A DNA stretch of 11,586 nucleotides from Rhizobacter sp. (GCA_025359585.1 JANYFX010000121.1:1-11586), one strand, 5' to 3'. Counted from the first letter of the stretch, positions 1 to 6,963 are shown. Translations and numbers: made by a program. The notes: generated by a model from the letters alone, not told the origin.

Positions 1-753
1 GCAGCTGACCTGGCGGAAGCCGGGTGCCGGTTGGCGCACCACCCACCCTTCGGCTTCGAGCCGCGTCGGCGTCAGCACCGGGCGCAGCACGCGGTAGCCA
101 TCGAGCCGCTTCATGGGCTGCAGCACGCTTTCGGGTTGCGACTTGACGTCGATGGCCACGTCTGAAAACGCCGATGTCTCCAGCACGTCGCCACGCTCGC
201 CCAGCACGTCGGCACGCAACAGCAGGCCACTCGCCTGATCGGCCCACAGGCGGTACCCGTAGCGGAAGCCGTCCTTGGGTTTGACCAGCAGCACACTGGC
301 TTCGTGGCCGGCCACACGGTCGGTGCCCTGCGGGTGCACATCGTAGAAGTCGACGATGCGGTCGTCACCAGCTTGCAGCAAAGCCGGGAACGAAGCCGGC
401 AACGAGCGCTGCTCGACCATGGCCACACGGCTCGTGGGCCAGACGGTCTGCACCACCTCGTTGTGGCGATAGACGAACCGCGCCTGCCCGTCGAGCGACT
501 CGCTGCGTTCGAACTGGTTCTTGCCTTCACAGTAGTGGGCGATGCGCGCACTCGAAACCGCGCCTCCACCGGTTACCACGAACGTTCCCTGAAAGTTGTG
601 GCGGCTGGCGGCCTCGTGAATGCGCAACAGCCACGCACGCACCTCGGGCGCTTGCGCGGGCACATCGGCGGCACCGGACTGCGCTCGGGCCGAAGGCGCA
701 GCCACACACGCGGCGCCGAACAGCGCCAGCGCAGACAGGGAGCGATACAGCAT
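1..753 (-). CDS. rseB: RseB/MucB, periplasmic sigma-E regulatory protein (partial, C-terminus off the window)
   Basis: Translating the minus strand from the ATG at 753 gives 251 codons without a stop, open at the left edge, so the C-terminal end is missing (the family is usually somewhat over 300 residues). The protein starts with a Sec signal peptide (MLYRS, then a hydrophobic stretch, with an ARA-Q cleavage site near residue 24), so it should be periplasmic. The mature part carries MucB/RseB N-domain features: the stretch HEAASRHNFQGTFVV, YRHNEVVQTVWP, and the block FRYGYRLWADQASGLLLRAD near residues 165-183. In the family, RseB binds the periplasmic part of RseA, protects it from DegS cleavage, and senses lipoprotein or lipopolysaccharide signals. 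It starts 22 bases after the rseA stop, consistent with co-transcription; its Shine-Dalgarno sequence is weak. A lipoprotein signal was considered, but the residues before Cys16 do not fit a lipobox. Confidence 0.93.
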   Translation of the reverse strand, partial: MLYRSLSALALFGAACVAAPSARAQSGAADVPAQAPEVRAWLLRIHEAASRHNFQGTFVVTGGGAVSSARIAHYCEGKNQFERSESLDGQARFVYRHNEVVQTVWPTSRVAMVEQRSLPASFPALLQAGDDRIVDFYDVHPQGTDRVAGHEASVLLVKPKDGFRYGYRLWADQASGLLLRADVLGERGDVLETSAFSDVAIDVKSQPESVLQPMKRLDGYRVLRPVLTPTRLEAEGWVVRQPAPGFRQVSC

Positions 754-775
754 GGAGGCGGTTTTCAGAAGGGGC

Positions 776-1429
776 TCAGCGATCTGCCGCGTCGGCGGTG
801 GCGCTTCGCAGAAAGCCCGAAGGCACACCCAGCGCCGACGTGCCGGCAAACTGCTTGTGGGCCGCGAGGTAACGGTCGAGCCGCACATCGCGAATCAGCT
901 TGCCGTTGGCCACCAGAACTTGCGGATCGGCGAGCGCCGGCATCGGCGCCGACGCATTGACACTTTGCAGACCCGCCGCGCCTTGCGCCAGGGTGGGGCC
1001 AGGCGGCAACGAAGCCGGCCCGCGGGTGAGCACGACCACCCCCGCGACGGCCACGAACCCGGCGGCCACCACCGAAGCCGCCCTCCACGGTCGACGCACG
1101 AAGCGCGCGCCGTTCACGACTTGCGGCACAGCTTGCGCGGCAGGCGCCACGTAAGCGATCGGCTGGGGCGCGAGCACGACGGGTTCGGCCTCGAGGCGGA
1201 CCCGCAGCGCGGCGAGAAAGCCCGCATCACGCGCCGGGCTGGCCGCCAGATCTTCGGAACGCAGCACGTTGCCGATCAGGTGAAATGCGTGCCACGAGGC
1301 TCGGACGTCGGCATCACTGCGCCACGACGCACAAGCCTGCGCTGCGGCGGTCTCGCCGAGTTCGCCGTCTGCCAGCGCGGAGAGTTGCTCCAAACGGGCC
1401 GCCCGGTCTGCCGAATCAGTAGACAACAT
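776..1429 (-). CDS. rseA: RseA/MucA, membrane anti-sigma-E factor
   Basis: From the ATG at 1429 the protein has 217 residues. The N-terminal anti-sigma domain is recognisable: the family signature LSALADGEL near residues 16-24, then a helix with SWHAFHLIGNVLR near 45-57. One membrane segment lies at about residues 116-136 (AASVVAAGFVAVAGVVVL), preceded by basic VRRPWR, which predicts a cytoplasmic N-terminus and a periplasmic C-terminus. The C-terminal LDRYLAAHKQF stretch is typical of betaproteobacterial members. RseA holds RpoE at the membrane and is cut by DegS and RseP on envelope stress. Start choice: in-frame ATGs at 1450, 1441, 1435 and 1429, plus a TTG at 1456, are possible. I prefer 1429 because GGAG sits 6 bases before it; 1450 would add seven residues. 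The gene lies directly after rpoE and before rseB. Confidence 0.92.
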   Translation of the reverse strand: MLSTDSADRAARLEQLSALADGELGETAAAQACASWRSDADVRASWHAFHLIGNVLRSEDLAASPARDAGFLAALRVRLEAEPVVLAPQPIAYVAPAAQAVPQVVNGARFVRRPWRAASVVAAGFVAVAGVVVLTRGPASLPPGPTLAQGAAGLQSVNASAPMPALADPQVLVANGKLIRDVRLDRYLAAHKQFAGTSALGVPSGFLRSATADAADR

Positions 1430-1488
1430 GTCCATCTCCATCAAAGCCATATTCAATCAAGCCCACACCCCTGCCAGCGCCACGGGCA

Positions 1489-2100
1489 TCACCATCGTTC
1501 GCCGTCGCGCGTGTCGAGCAGCGGGCGCAAGCGCAAGGCAATGGCCTCGCGGGCCCGGAAGATCCGGGAACGCACGGTGCCGATCGGGCAATTCATCAAC
1601 TCGGCGATCTCTTCGTAGGTCAGGCCTTCGATCTCGCGCAGTGTGATCGCCTGACGAAGATCGTCGGACAGCGCTTCGATGGCAAAGTTCACAGCGGCTG
1701 CAATTTGCTTGCTCGCCAGCACCGCGTCGGGCGTTTCGCCGTCGCTCAGTTCGTTCTCGACCCGTGAAGAGTCGTCGTCTTCGTCACGCGACGCACGGGC
1801 CGACTCCGTCACCAGCGGGTCGCGCTTGAGCTCCATCAGGAATTTCTTGGCGGTGTTGACGGCGATTCGGTACAGCCAGGTGTAGAAAGCGCTCTCGCCG
1901 CGAAACTGCGGGATCGCGCGGTAGGCGCGAATGAAGGTTTCCTGCGCGATGTCGGGCACCAGGTCCACATCACGCACCATGCGACCGATCAGCCGCTCGA
2001 TGCGCCGCTGGTACTTGACCACGAGCATCTCGAAGGCCTTCACATCGCCCTCTTTGACGCGGGCGATCAGCGGCGCGTCGGCGTCGGGGCCGTTCATCAT
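1489..2100 (-). CDS. rpoE: RpoE/AlgU, extracytoplasmic-function sigma-E factor
   Basis: The 203-residue protein closely follows the E. coli RpoE pattern. Region 2 includes DIAQETFIRAYRAI and FRGESAFYTWLYRIAVNTAKK (about residues 50-86). Region 4 includes LSDDLRQAITLREIEGLTYEEIAELM followed by CPIGTVRSRIFRAREAI (about 144-187), the -35-binding helix-turn-helix. The linker between them is acidic (about 104-122, with EDDD and SRVENELSDGE) and makes the protein about a dozen residues longer than E. coli RpoE. Its role is to direct RNA polymerase to envelope-stress promoters, under RseA/RseB control encoded just downstream. The frame stays open upstream to 2178, but that extension is low-complexity and overlaps the preceding gene, so the ATG-ATG pair at 2100/2097 is chosen; 2097 is equally possible. 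No strong Shine-Dalgarno is visible; the preceding gene stops only 10 bases upstream, so translational coupling is plausible. I found no clear sigma-E-type autoregulatory promoter directly in front. Confidence 0.95.
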   Translation of the reverse strand: MMNGPDADAPLIARVKEGDVKAFEMLVVKYQRRIERLIGRMVRDVDLVPDIAQETFIRAYRAIPQFRGESAFYTWLYRIAVNTAKKFLMELKRDPLVTESARASRDEDDDSSRVENELSDGETPDAVLASKQIAAAVNFAIEALSDDLRQAITLREIEGLTYEEIAELMNCPIGTVRSRIFRAREAIALRLRPLLDTRDGERW

Positions 2101-2110
2101 GGCGCGGGCA

Positions 2111-2587
2111 TCAAAAATCGGCCGCAGCGTCGCTGCCGGGTTGGGGGCGCGGTGAGTACACCGCGCAGCGCAGGGCATGCCATTGGGGTTCGAGCCCGCG
2201 CCGCTGCGCCGGCAGCCAAGTGGCGCGGACGCGCCCGGTCGATTCCGCAGGCTCGAATCGCAGCAGCATCCACGGCCCGAGATCGAGCACCACGCGCAAG
2301 TCGCCGCTCTCGGGTTCTTGCCCGGCCGATTCCGGCGGGCCGAGGTGCCAGCCTTGCCCGTCCCAGCGCACGCTCACCGGCGGCACACGTGCGGCAGAGG
2401 CTCCCAGCAACAGCAGCGCGAACGCGGCGATGAGCAGGCCCGCGCGAACGACCGCAGGCATGGACGGAGGCTGCGACACCAGCCACGCAGCCATCACGCC
2501 CGCACCCATCAGCGTCGCCAAGCGCACCAACGCGCGCCAGACACCGAAGCGATCGAGCACGACCTGAAAAGCCGGAGATGCGCGCAT
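2111..2587 (-). CDS. YgfX-like small inner-membrane protein (tentative family)
   Basis: A 158-residue protein with two predicted N-terminal membrane helices (about 18-38 and 46-65), then a soluble tail. The tail contains VSVRWDGQGWHL (about 71-82), LDLGPWMLLRF (101-111), and WLPAQRRGLEPQWHALRCAVYS (124-145). This layout, and the order R-W-x-G-x-x-W, W-M-x-x-L-R, W-L-x-A, W-x-x-L-R, resembles my recollection of the E. coli YgfX/CptA family, a two-helix membrane protein next to sdhE. That assignment is from memory and unconfirmed. Function is unknown here; YgfX has been reported to interact with cytoskeletal proteins, though that role is disputed. It lies between fabF (21-base gap) and rpoE (10-base gap) on the same strand, so is probably co-transcribed with both. 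AAGG about 6 bases before the ATG serves as Shine-Dalgarno and touches a hairpin. Confidence 0.8.
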   Translation of the reverse strand: MRASPAFQVVLDRFGVWRALVRLATLMGAGVMAAWLVSQPPSMPAVVRAGLLIAAFALLLLGASAARVPPVSVRWDGQGWHLGPPESAGQEPESGDLRVVLDLGPWMLLRFEPAESTGRVRATWLPAQRRGLEPQWHALRCAVYSPRPQPGSDAAADF

Positions 2588-2594
2588 CGGCGCC

Positions 2595-2612
2595 TTGACG
2601 CGAAGGCGTCAA
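2595..2612 (-). other. Hairpin over the fabF stop codon, next to the downstream ribosome binding site
   Basis: A perfect 7-base inverted repeat, TTGACGC and GCGTCAA, with a 4-base loop (CTTC on the minus strand). The fabF TGA lies in the first arm, and the second arm runs into the AAGG that precedes the next start codon at 2587. No T-run follows, so it is not a classic intrinsic terminator; it could modulate read-through, RNA processing or initiation at the next gene. The structure is seen; its role is inferred. Confidence 0.5.
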
Positions 2613-3853
2613 ACTCGTTTGAAGACCAAGGTGCCGTTGGTGCCACCGAAGCCGAAGTTGTTCTTGACGGCGTATTCGATCTTCATCTCGCGCGCGGTGT
2701 TGGCGCAGTAGTCCAGGTCGCACTCGGGATCCTGGTTGAAGATGTTGATGGTGGGTGGTGACACCTGCTCGTGCACCGCGAGCGCGGTGAACACCGACTC
2801 GATGCCACCGGCGCCACCGAGCAGGTGGCCGGTCATCGACTTGGTGGAATTGACGACCAGCTTGGGCGCGTGCGCGCCGAACGCGAGCTTGATCGCGTTG
2901 GTTTCGTTCAGGTCGCCGAGCGGCGTGGAGGTGCCGTGCGCGTTCAGGTACTGCACCTGGTCGGCGTTCAGGCCGGCGTTGCGCAGCGCGGCTTTCATAG
3001 AACGCTTCGGGCCGTCGACATCGGGCGCAGTCATGTGGTGCGCGTCGGCGCCCATGCCGAAGCCGACGAGCTCGGCGTAGATCTTCGCGCCGCGGCGCTT
3101 GGCGTGTTCGTATTCTTCGAGCACCAGCACACCGGCACCTTCACCGAGCACGAAGCCGTCGCGGTCCTTGTCCCACGGGCGCGAAGCGGTCTGCGGATCG
3201 TCGTTGCGGGTGGACAGGGCTCGCGCCGCAGCGAAACCACCGACACCCAACGGCGACACCGTGGCTTCGGAGCCGCCGGCGATCATCACGTCGGCGTCGC
3301 CGTATTCGATCAAGCGACCCGCCGCGCCGATGCAGTGCAGCCCGGTCGTGCAGGCGGTGACGATCGCCATGTTCGGGCCCTGGAAGCCGAAGGTGATCGA
3401 CACATGGCCCGAGATCATGTTGATGATCGACGCCGGCACGAAAAACGGCGTGATGCGCCGCGGCCCCCGCGCCTCGAGTTCGGCGTGCGTGGCTTCGATC
3501 AGCGGCAGACCGCCGATGCCCGAACCCACCATCACACCGATGCGCTCGGCTTGCTCTTCACTCAACGCGTCGTTGGTGGAAAGGCCGGCGTCACGCACCG
3601 CCTGGATCGACGCCGCCAGCCCGAAATGGATGAAGGTGTCCATGTGGCGGGCGTCTTTGGCCGGGAAATAATCCTCGACCTTGAAACCCTTCACTTCACC
3701 GGCGAACTTGCAGGCGAAGTTCGAGGCATCGAACCTCGTGATGTTGGCAATGCCTGAGCGGCCCGCCAGCACATTGGCCCAGCCCTCGGCCACCGTGTTG
3801 CCCACGGGGCTGATGAGGCCGAGGCCGGTCACGACAACACGGCGTCGAGTCAT
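2609..3853 (-). CDS. fabF: FabF, beta-ketoacyl-ACP synthase II
   Basis: The 414-residue protein has the length expected for FabF. It condenses malonyl-ACP with acyl-ACP in the elongation cycle, in the cytoplasm. The thiolase-fold catalytic set is complete: nucleophile Cys168 in TACTTG, His306 in NAHGTSTPLGD, Lys338 in STKSMTGH and His343 in the same motif, plus the C-terminal gating loop NNFGFGGTN (398-406). The N-terminal VVVTGLGLISPVGN is typical of FabF/FabB; the sequence around these motifs fits FabF rather than FabB, consistent with its position after acpP. It starts at the ATG at 3853, 41 bases after the acpP stop, with a modest GAAG about 8 bases upstream. The acpP-fabF order is the common one in proteobacteria. 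Directly downstream comes the YgfX-like gene and the sigma-E module. Confidence 0.97.
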   Translation of the reverse strand: MTRRRVVVTGLGLISPVGNTVAEGWANVLAGRSGIANITRFDASNFACKFAGEVKGFKVEDYFPAKDARHMDTFIHFGLAASIQAVRDAGLSTNDALSEEQAERIGVMVGSGIGGLPLIEATHAELEARGPRRITPFFVPASIINMISGHVSITFGFQGPNMAIVTACTTGLHCIGAAGRLIEYGDADVMIAGGSEATVSPLGVGGFAAARALSTRNDDPQTASRPWDKDRDGFVLGEGAGVLVLEEYEHAKRRGAKIYAELVGFGMGADAHHMTAPDVDGPKRSMKAALRNAGLNADQVQYLNAHGTSTPLGDLNETNAIKLAFGAHAPKLVVNSTKSMTGHLLGGAGGIESVFTALAVHEQVSPPTINIFNQDPECDLDYCANTAREMKIEYAVKNNFGFGGTNGTLVFKRV

Positions 3854-3894
3854 GGGCTTGTCTTCGGCTTGATGCGCTTGTGACCGAACAAGGC

Positions 3895-4137
3895 TCAGGC
3901 GGCCTTCTGGTGCTTCACGGCGTAGTCGATCGCCAGTTGCACGGTCGTGATCTTCTCGGCTTCTTCGTCGGGGATCTCGATGCCGAATTCGTCTTCGAGG
4001 GCCATCACCAGCTCGACGGTGTCGAGGGAGTCGGCGCCGAGGTCGGCGACGAAGGCTTTGTCATTCACGACATCGGCTTCGGGAACACCGAGTTGTTCGG
4101 CAATGATTTTTTTGACACGTGCTTCGATATCGCTCAT
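3895..4137 (-). CDS. acpP: AcpP, acyl carrier protein
   Basis: An 80-residue acidic protein beginning MSDIEARVKKIIAEQLGV, with the phosphopantetheine attachment motif GADSLDTVELVM and modified Ser37, and the helix DEFGIEIPDEEAEKITTV. It carries acyl intermediates for every Fab enzyme here and acyl-ACP for PlsX. The open frame extends upstream to 4209, but the ATG at 4137 is the true start: it is preceded by GGAGGAG at 4140-4146, the strongest ribosome binding site in the window, and gives the normal family length. That strength fits the very high expression expected for ACP. Upstream are two adjoining stems and a -10-like element, suggesting its own promoter within the cluster, as known for acpP in E. 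coli. Identification is secure. Confidence 0.98.
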   Translation of the reverse strand: MSDIEARVKKIIAEQLGVPEADVVNDKAFVADLGADSLDTVELVMALEDEFGIEIPDEEAEKITTVQLAIDYAVKHQKAA

Positions 4138-4139
4138 GA

Positions 4140-4146
4140 CTCCTCC
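4140..4146 (-). promoter_or_regulatory. Strong ribosome binding site of acpP
   Basis: GGAGGAG on the minus strand ends 2 bases before the ATG at 4137. It decides the start against the upstream open frame and is the closest match to the anti-Shine-Dalgarno sequence among the genes of this window. Confidence 0.8.
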
Positions 4147-4172
4147 GGGAGTGTTTACAGAAACAGCCCGGG

Positions 4173-4178
4173 ATTCTA
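4173..4178 (-). promoter_or_regulatory. Candidate -10 element of an internal acpP promoter
   Basis: TAGAAT on the minus strand, 35 bases before the acpP ATG, would put transcription start near 4166 and give a leader of roughly 28 bases. The same hexamer occurs before rpmF. No good -35 match exists: at 17-base spacing the sequence is ACCGGC, inside a stem. An internal acpP promoter is established in E. coli; here it is an inference from position and a single hexamer. Confidence 0.4.
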
Positions 4179-4218
4179 CGGCCTGAAGGCCGCACGCCGG
4201 TCGGGACACCCCGGCGTG
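4179..4218 (-). other. Two adjoining stem-loops between fabG and acpP
   Basis: Positions 4193-4218 form a perfect 8-base stem (CACGCCGG with CCGGCGTG, 10-base loop). Positions 4179-4192 form a perfect 5-base stem (CGGCC with GGCCG, 4-base loop). They abut without a spacer, and the second abuts the candidate acpP -10 element. No T-run follows, so strong intrinsic termination is unlikely; a processing, stabilising or weak termination site after fabG is plausible. Confidence 0.45.
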
Positions 4219-4239
4219 ACGATGGCTGCGCCACCGCGC

Positions 4240-4989
4240 TCAATTCATGTACATGCCGCCGTTGACGTGCAACTCGGTGCCGGTGATGTAGCCGGCGTTG
4301 GGCGACGCGAGAAAAGCCACCGCGTGCGCGATGTCGGCCGCGTGGCCGAGGCGCCCCAGCGGGATCTGCGCCATCAGCGCGGTGGTTTGCGCTTCGCTGA
4401 GCGCCTTGGTCATGTCGGTTTCGATGAAGCCCGGAGCCACGCAGTTGACCGTGATGCCGCGGCTGCCGAGCTCGCGCGCCAGGGAACGTGTCATGCCGGC
4501 CACGCCGGCCTTGGCGGCGGCGTAGTTGGCCTGGCCCGCGTTGCCGCTGGCGCCGACCACGGAAGTGATGTTGACGATGCGGCCGTAGCGCTGTTTCATC
4601 ATCGGCCGGATCGCGGCGCGGCTGACGCGAAACACGGCTTTGAGATTAGTGTCGAGCACCGCGTCCCAGTCGTCGTCTTTCATGCGCATCGACAAGGTGT
4701 CGCGCGTGATGCCGGCGTTGTTGACAACCACGTGCAGGCCGCCGAGTTCCTTGACGATGCCGTCGATGGCGGCATCGACCCCGGCCACGTCGTTGACGTT
4801 CAGGCACAGGCCGCGGCTGCCGGGGAACGGCGCCAGCGCTTCGCTGATGCTGGCCGCGCCGGCATCGGTCGTGGCGGTGCCGACGACCTTCATGCCTTGA
4901 TGTGCCAACGCCATCGCGATCGCCCGGCCGATGCCCCGCGACGCGCCTGTGACGAGCGCAACCTGCCCCGCCATTTGAACTTCGCTCAT
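4240..4989 (-). CDS. fabG: FabG, 3-oxoacyl-ACP reductase
   Basis: A 249-residue short-chain dehydrogenase/reductase. It reduces 3-ketoacyl-ACP to 3-hydroxyacyl-ACP with NADPH. Visible motifs: the cofactor-binding TGASRGIG at 14-21, NNAG at 90-93, and the catalytic tetrad Asn115, Ser143, Tyr156 and Lys160 (YAAAK). The stretch PGFIETDMT (186-194) and the C-terminal LHVNGGMYMN are typical of FabG, and separate it from other members of this large family together with its place in the fab cluster. The ATG at 4989 overlaps the fabD stop by 4 bases (ATGA), indicating translational coupling; the open frame runs further upstream inside fabD but that part is not family-like. A 102-base gap with stems and a possible promoter separates it from acpP. 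Confidence 0.97.
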   Translation of the reverse strand: MSEVQMAGQVALVTGASRGIGRAIAMALAHQGMKVVGTATTDAGAASISEALAPFPGSRGLCLNVNDVAGVDAAIDGIVKELGGLHVVVNNAGITRDTLSMRMKDDDWDAVLDTNLKAVFRVSRAAIRPMMKQRYGRIVNITSVVGASGNAGQANYAAAKAGVAGMTRSLARELGSRGITVNCVAPGFIETDMTKALSEAQTTALMAQIPLGRLGHAADIAHAVAFLASPNAGYITGTELHVNGGMYMN

Positions 4990-5924
4990 GCGAGCAACCC
5001 CTTCAGTTCGGCGAGCGACGCCGGGTCGAACAGCGCGCCCGACACTGCCTCGGCGTCGACACGCTTGACAATGCCGGCCAGCACCTTGCCCGGCCCGCAC
5101 TCGACGATGTGGCTCACGCCGCGGGCGCGGATCGCCTGCACCACCTCGACCCAGCGCACCGGGCCGAAGGCCTGGCGGTAGAGCGCGTCTCGGATCGCGG
5201 CAACATCGGTCTCGACCTTCACGTCGATGTTGTTGACGACCGGGATCAGCGGCGCCACAAGCGTCGTCGCTGCCAGCCGCTCGCGCAAACGCTCGGCGGC
5301 GGGTTTCATCAAGCGCGAATGGAACGGTGCCGACACGGCCAGCAGCAAGGCGCGCTTCGCACCCTTGGCCTTCAGCACTTCACAGGCCTTGTCGACACCG
5401 GCCTTGGAGCCCGCGATCACGGTCTGCTTCGGGTCGTTGAAGTTTGCCGCGTCCACCACTTCGCCGGTGGCGGCCGCCACTTCGGCGCAGCCGTCACGCA
5501 CCGCTTGCGCATCGAGCCCGAGGATCGCGGCCATCGCGCCCGCGCCAACGGGAACAGCGTCCTGCATCGCCTGGGCGCGAAAGCGCACCAGAGGCAGCGC
5601 GTCGGCGAGCGTCAACGCGCCGGCGGCGACGAGCGCGCTGTATTCACCCAGCGAATGCCCGGCCACCACGCTCGGCACCAAGCCGGTTTCAGCGATCCAG
5701 GCGCGGTAGCAGGCAATGCCCGCCGTCAGCATCACCGGCTGTGTGTTGGTCGTGAGATCGAGTTGTTCTTTCGGGCCGGCATGAATCAGCTGGCCGATGT
5801 CTTCGCCGAGCGCTTCGGAGCCTTCGGCCAGTGTCTGGCGCACAGCGGCGTGCTCACCCCACGCGTCGAGCATGCCCACGGCCTGCGAGCCCTGGCCCGG
5901 AAATACGAATGCGAATGGCGTCAT
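4986..5924 (-). CDS. fabD: FabD, malonyl-CoA:ACP transacylase
   Basis: A 312-residue protein, close to the 309 of E. coli FabD. It moves malonyl from CoA to ACP, supplying the extender for FabH and FabF. Visible motifs: the oxyanion-hole GQGSQ at 10-14, active Ser91 in GHSLGEY, the malonyl-binding Arg116 in VRFRAQAMQ, His202 in APFHS, and Gln251 in YRQAFGPVRW. The reading frame is open up to 6014 into fabH, but the ATG at 5924 begins the family-like MTPFAFVFPGQGSQ and is chosen. The Shine-Dalgarno is weak (GAGA-like). It follows fabH after 43 bases and overlaps fabG by 4 bases. Confidence 0.97.
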   Translation of the reverse strand: MTPFAFVFPGQGSQAVGMLDAWGEHAAVRQTLAEGSEALGEDIGQLIHAGPKEQLDLTTNTQPVMLTAGIACYRAWIAETGLVPSVVAGHSLGEYSALVAAGALTLADALPLVRFRAQAMQDAVPVGAGAMAAILGLDAQAVRDGCAEVAAATGEVVDAANFNDPKQTVIAGSKAGVDKACEVLKAKGAKRALLLAVSAPFHSRLMKPAAERLRERLAATTLVAPLIPVVNNIDVKVETDVAAIRDALYRQAFGPVRWVEVVQAIRARGVSHIVECGPGKVLAGIVKRVDAEAVSGALFDPASLAELKGLLA

Positions 5925-5967
5925 CGCTCTGTCTCGGCTGTTTTTCTTGGAATGGAGCGGCCCGCGC

Positions 5968-6957
5968 TCAAAGGTCGAGCAGCACCGCGCCCCAGGTGAA
6001 CCCGCCACCCACACCTTCTAGCAGCACGGTGTCTCCGCGCTTGACCTTGCCGCTGCGCACCGATTCGTCGAGCGCCAGCGGCACCGACGCGGCCGAGGTG
6101 TTGCCGTGTTCATCGACCGTGACGATGAGCTTGTCCATCGGCAGCTTCATGCGCTTGGCCGTGCCCTGCATGATGCGAATGTTGGCCTGGTGCGGGATCA
6201 GCCAATCGACGTCTTCGGTGGTGCGGCCGGCCTTGTCGAGCACCGAGCGCGCCACGTCTTCGAGCACACCGACAGCGAGCTTGAAGACCGCCGGGCCGTC
6301 CATCTTCAGCAGCGGATCACCGAGGATCTGGCCACCGGACACGGTGCCGGGCACACAGAGAATGTCGACGTGGCGGCCATCGGCGTGCAACTCGCTGGAC
6401 AAGATGCCTGGCGTGTCGCTCGCTTCAAGCACGACGGCACCAGCGCCGTCGCCGAACAGAACGCATGTGGTGCGGTCCTTGAAGTCGAGAATGCGCGAGA
6501 ACACTTCGGAGCCGACGACGAGTGCCTTGCTTGCGGCGCCAGTGCGGATCATCGAGTCGGCCACGGTCAGCGCGTAGACGAAACCCGAACACACGGCCTG
6601 CACGTCGAACGCAGCACAACCGTGCACTCCGAGCTTTTGCTGAAGCAGGCACGCAGTGGACGGGAACACCATGTCGGGCGTGCTGGTCGCAACGATGATC
6701 AGGTCGATGTTCGCCGCATCGACATCGGCGGCTTCGAGAGCGCGCCTGGCGGCTGCGAGGGCGAGGTCGCTGCAGACCACGTCGGGGGCGGCAAAGTGAC
6801 GCGCCTTGATGCCGGTGCGCTCGACGATCCATTGATCGGAGGTCTCGACGCCGTCCCGCGCAAGTTGCTCGGCCAGCGCCGCGTTGGTCAGGCGGTTCGG
6901 CGGCAGGTAACTGCCGGTGCCCGTGATCCTTGAATAGCGTGGCGCGGTCGAAGTCAT
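5968..6957 (-). CDS. fabH: FabH, beta-ketoacyl-ACP synthase III
   Basis: A 329-residue protein that starts fatty-acid synthesis by condensing acetyl-CoA with malonyl-ACP. The catalytic triad is intact: Cys123 in QAVCSGFVYAL, His256 in IPHQANIRI, and Asn286 in EHGNTSAAS. The N-terminal RITGTGSYLPPN, DQWIVERTGIKARH and the C-terminal GGGFTWGAVLLDL are typical. The closeness to the E. coli pattern suggests ordinary acetyl-CoA use, though primer choice cannot be read from sequence alone. The ATG at 6957 lies 6 bases after the plsX stop with GAGAG in between, so it is coupled to plsX. It lies upstream of fabD in the cluster order plsX-fabH-fabD-fabG. Confidence 0.98.
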   Translation of the reverse strand: MTSTAPRYSRITGTGSYLPPNRLTNAALAEQLARDGVETSDQWIVERTGIKARHFAAPDVVCSDLALAAARRALEAADVDAANIDLIIVATSTPDMVFPSTACLLQQKLGVHGCAAFDVQAVCSGFVYALTVADSMIRTGAASKALVVGSEVFSRILDFKDRTTCVLFGDGAGAVVLEASDTPGILSSELHADGRHVDILCVPGTVSGGQILGDPLLKMDGPAVFKLAVGVLEDVARSVLDKAGRTTEDVDWLIPHQANIRIMQGTAKRMKLPMDKLIVTVDEHGNTSAASVPLALDESVRSGKVKRGDTVLLEGVGGGFTWGAVLLDL

Positions 6958-6963
6958 GGGCTC

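Noticed and set aside
690..753. Lipoprotein signal in RseB (Cys16 after FGAA)
   Set aside because: The residue three before Cys is Gly rather than Leu, Val or Ile; an ordinary signal peptide with ARA cleavage fits better.
304..1618. Long plus-strand open frames of 218 and 332 codons across the rseB-rseA region
   Set aside because: They lie opposite rseB, rseA and rpoE, are very rich in Arg, His and Ala without recognisable domains, and are shadows produced by high GC.
3705..3725. GAACTT on the minus strand inside fabF as a sigma-E -35 for rpoE
   Set aside because: No TCTGA or TCAAA-like -10 follows at about 16-17 bases, and it lies about 1.6 kb upstream of rpoE.
3880..6000. Long plus-strand open frames opposite acpP, fabG and fabD (433 and 296 codons)
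   Set aside because: They lack ribosome binding sites and domain features, and run opposite genes with complete catalytic motifs.
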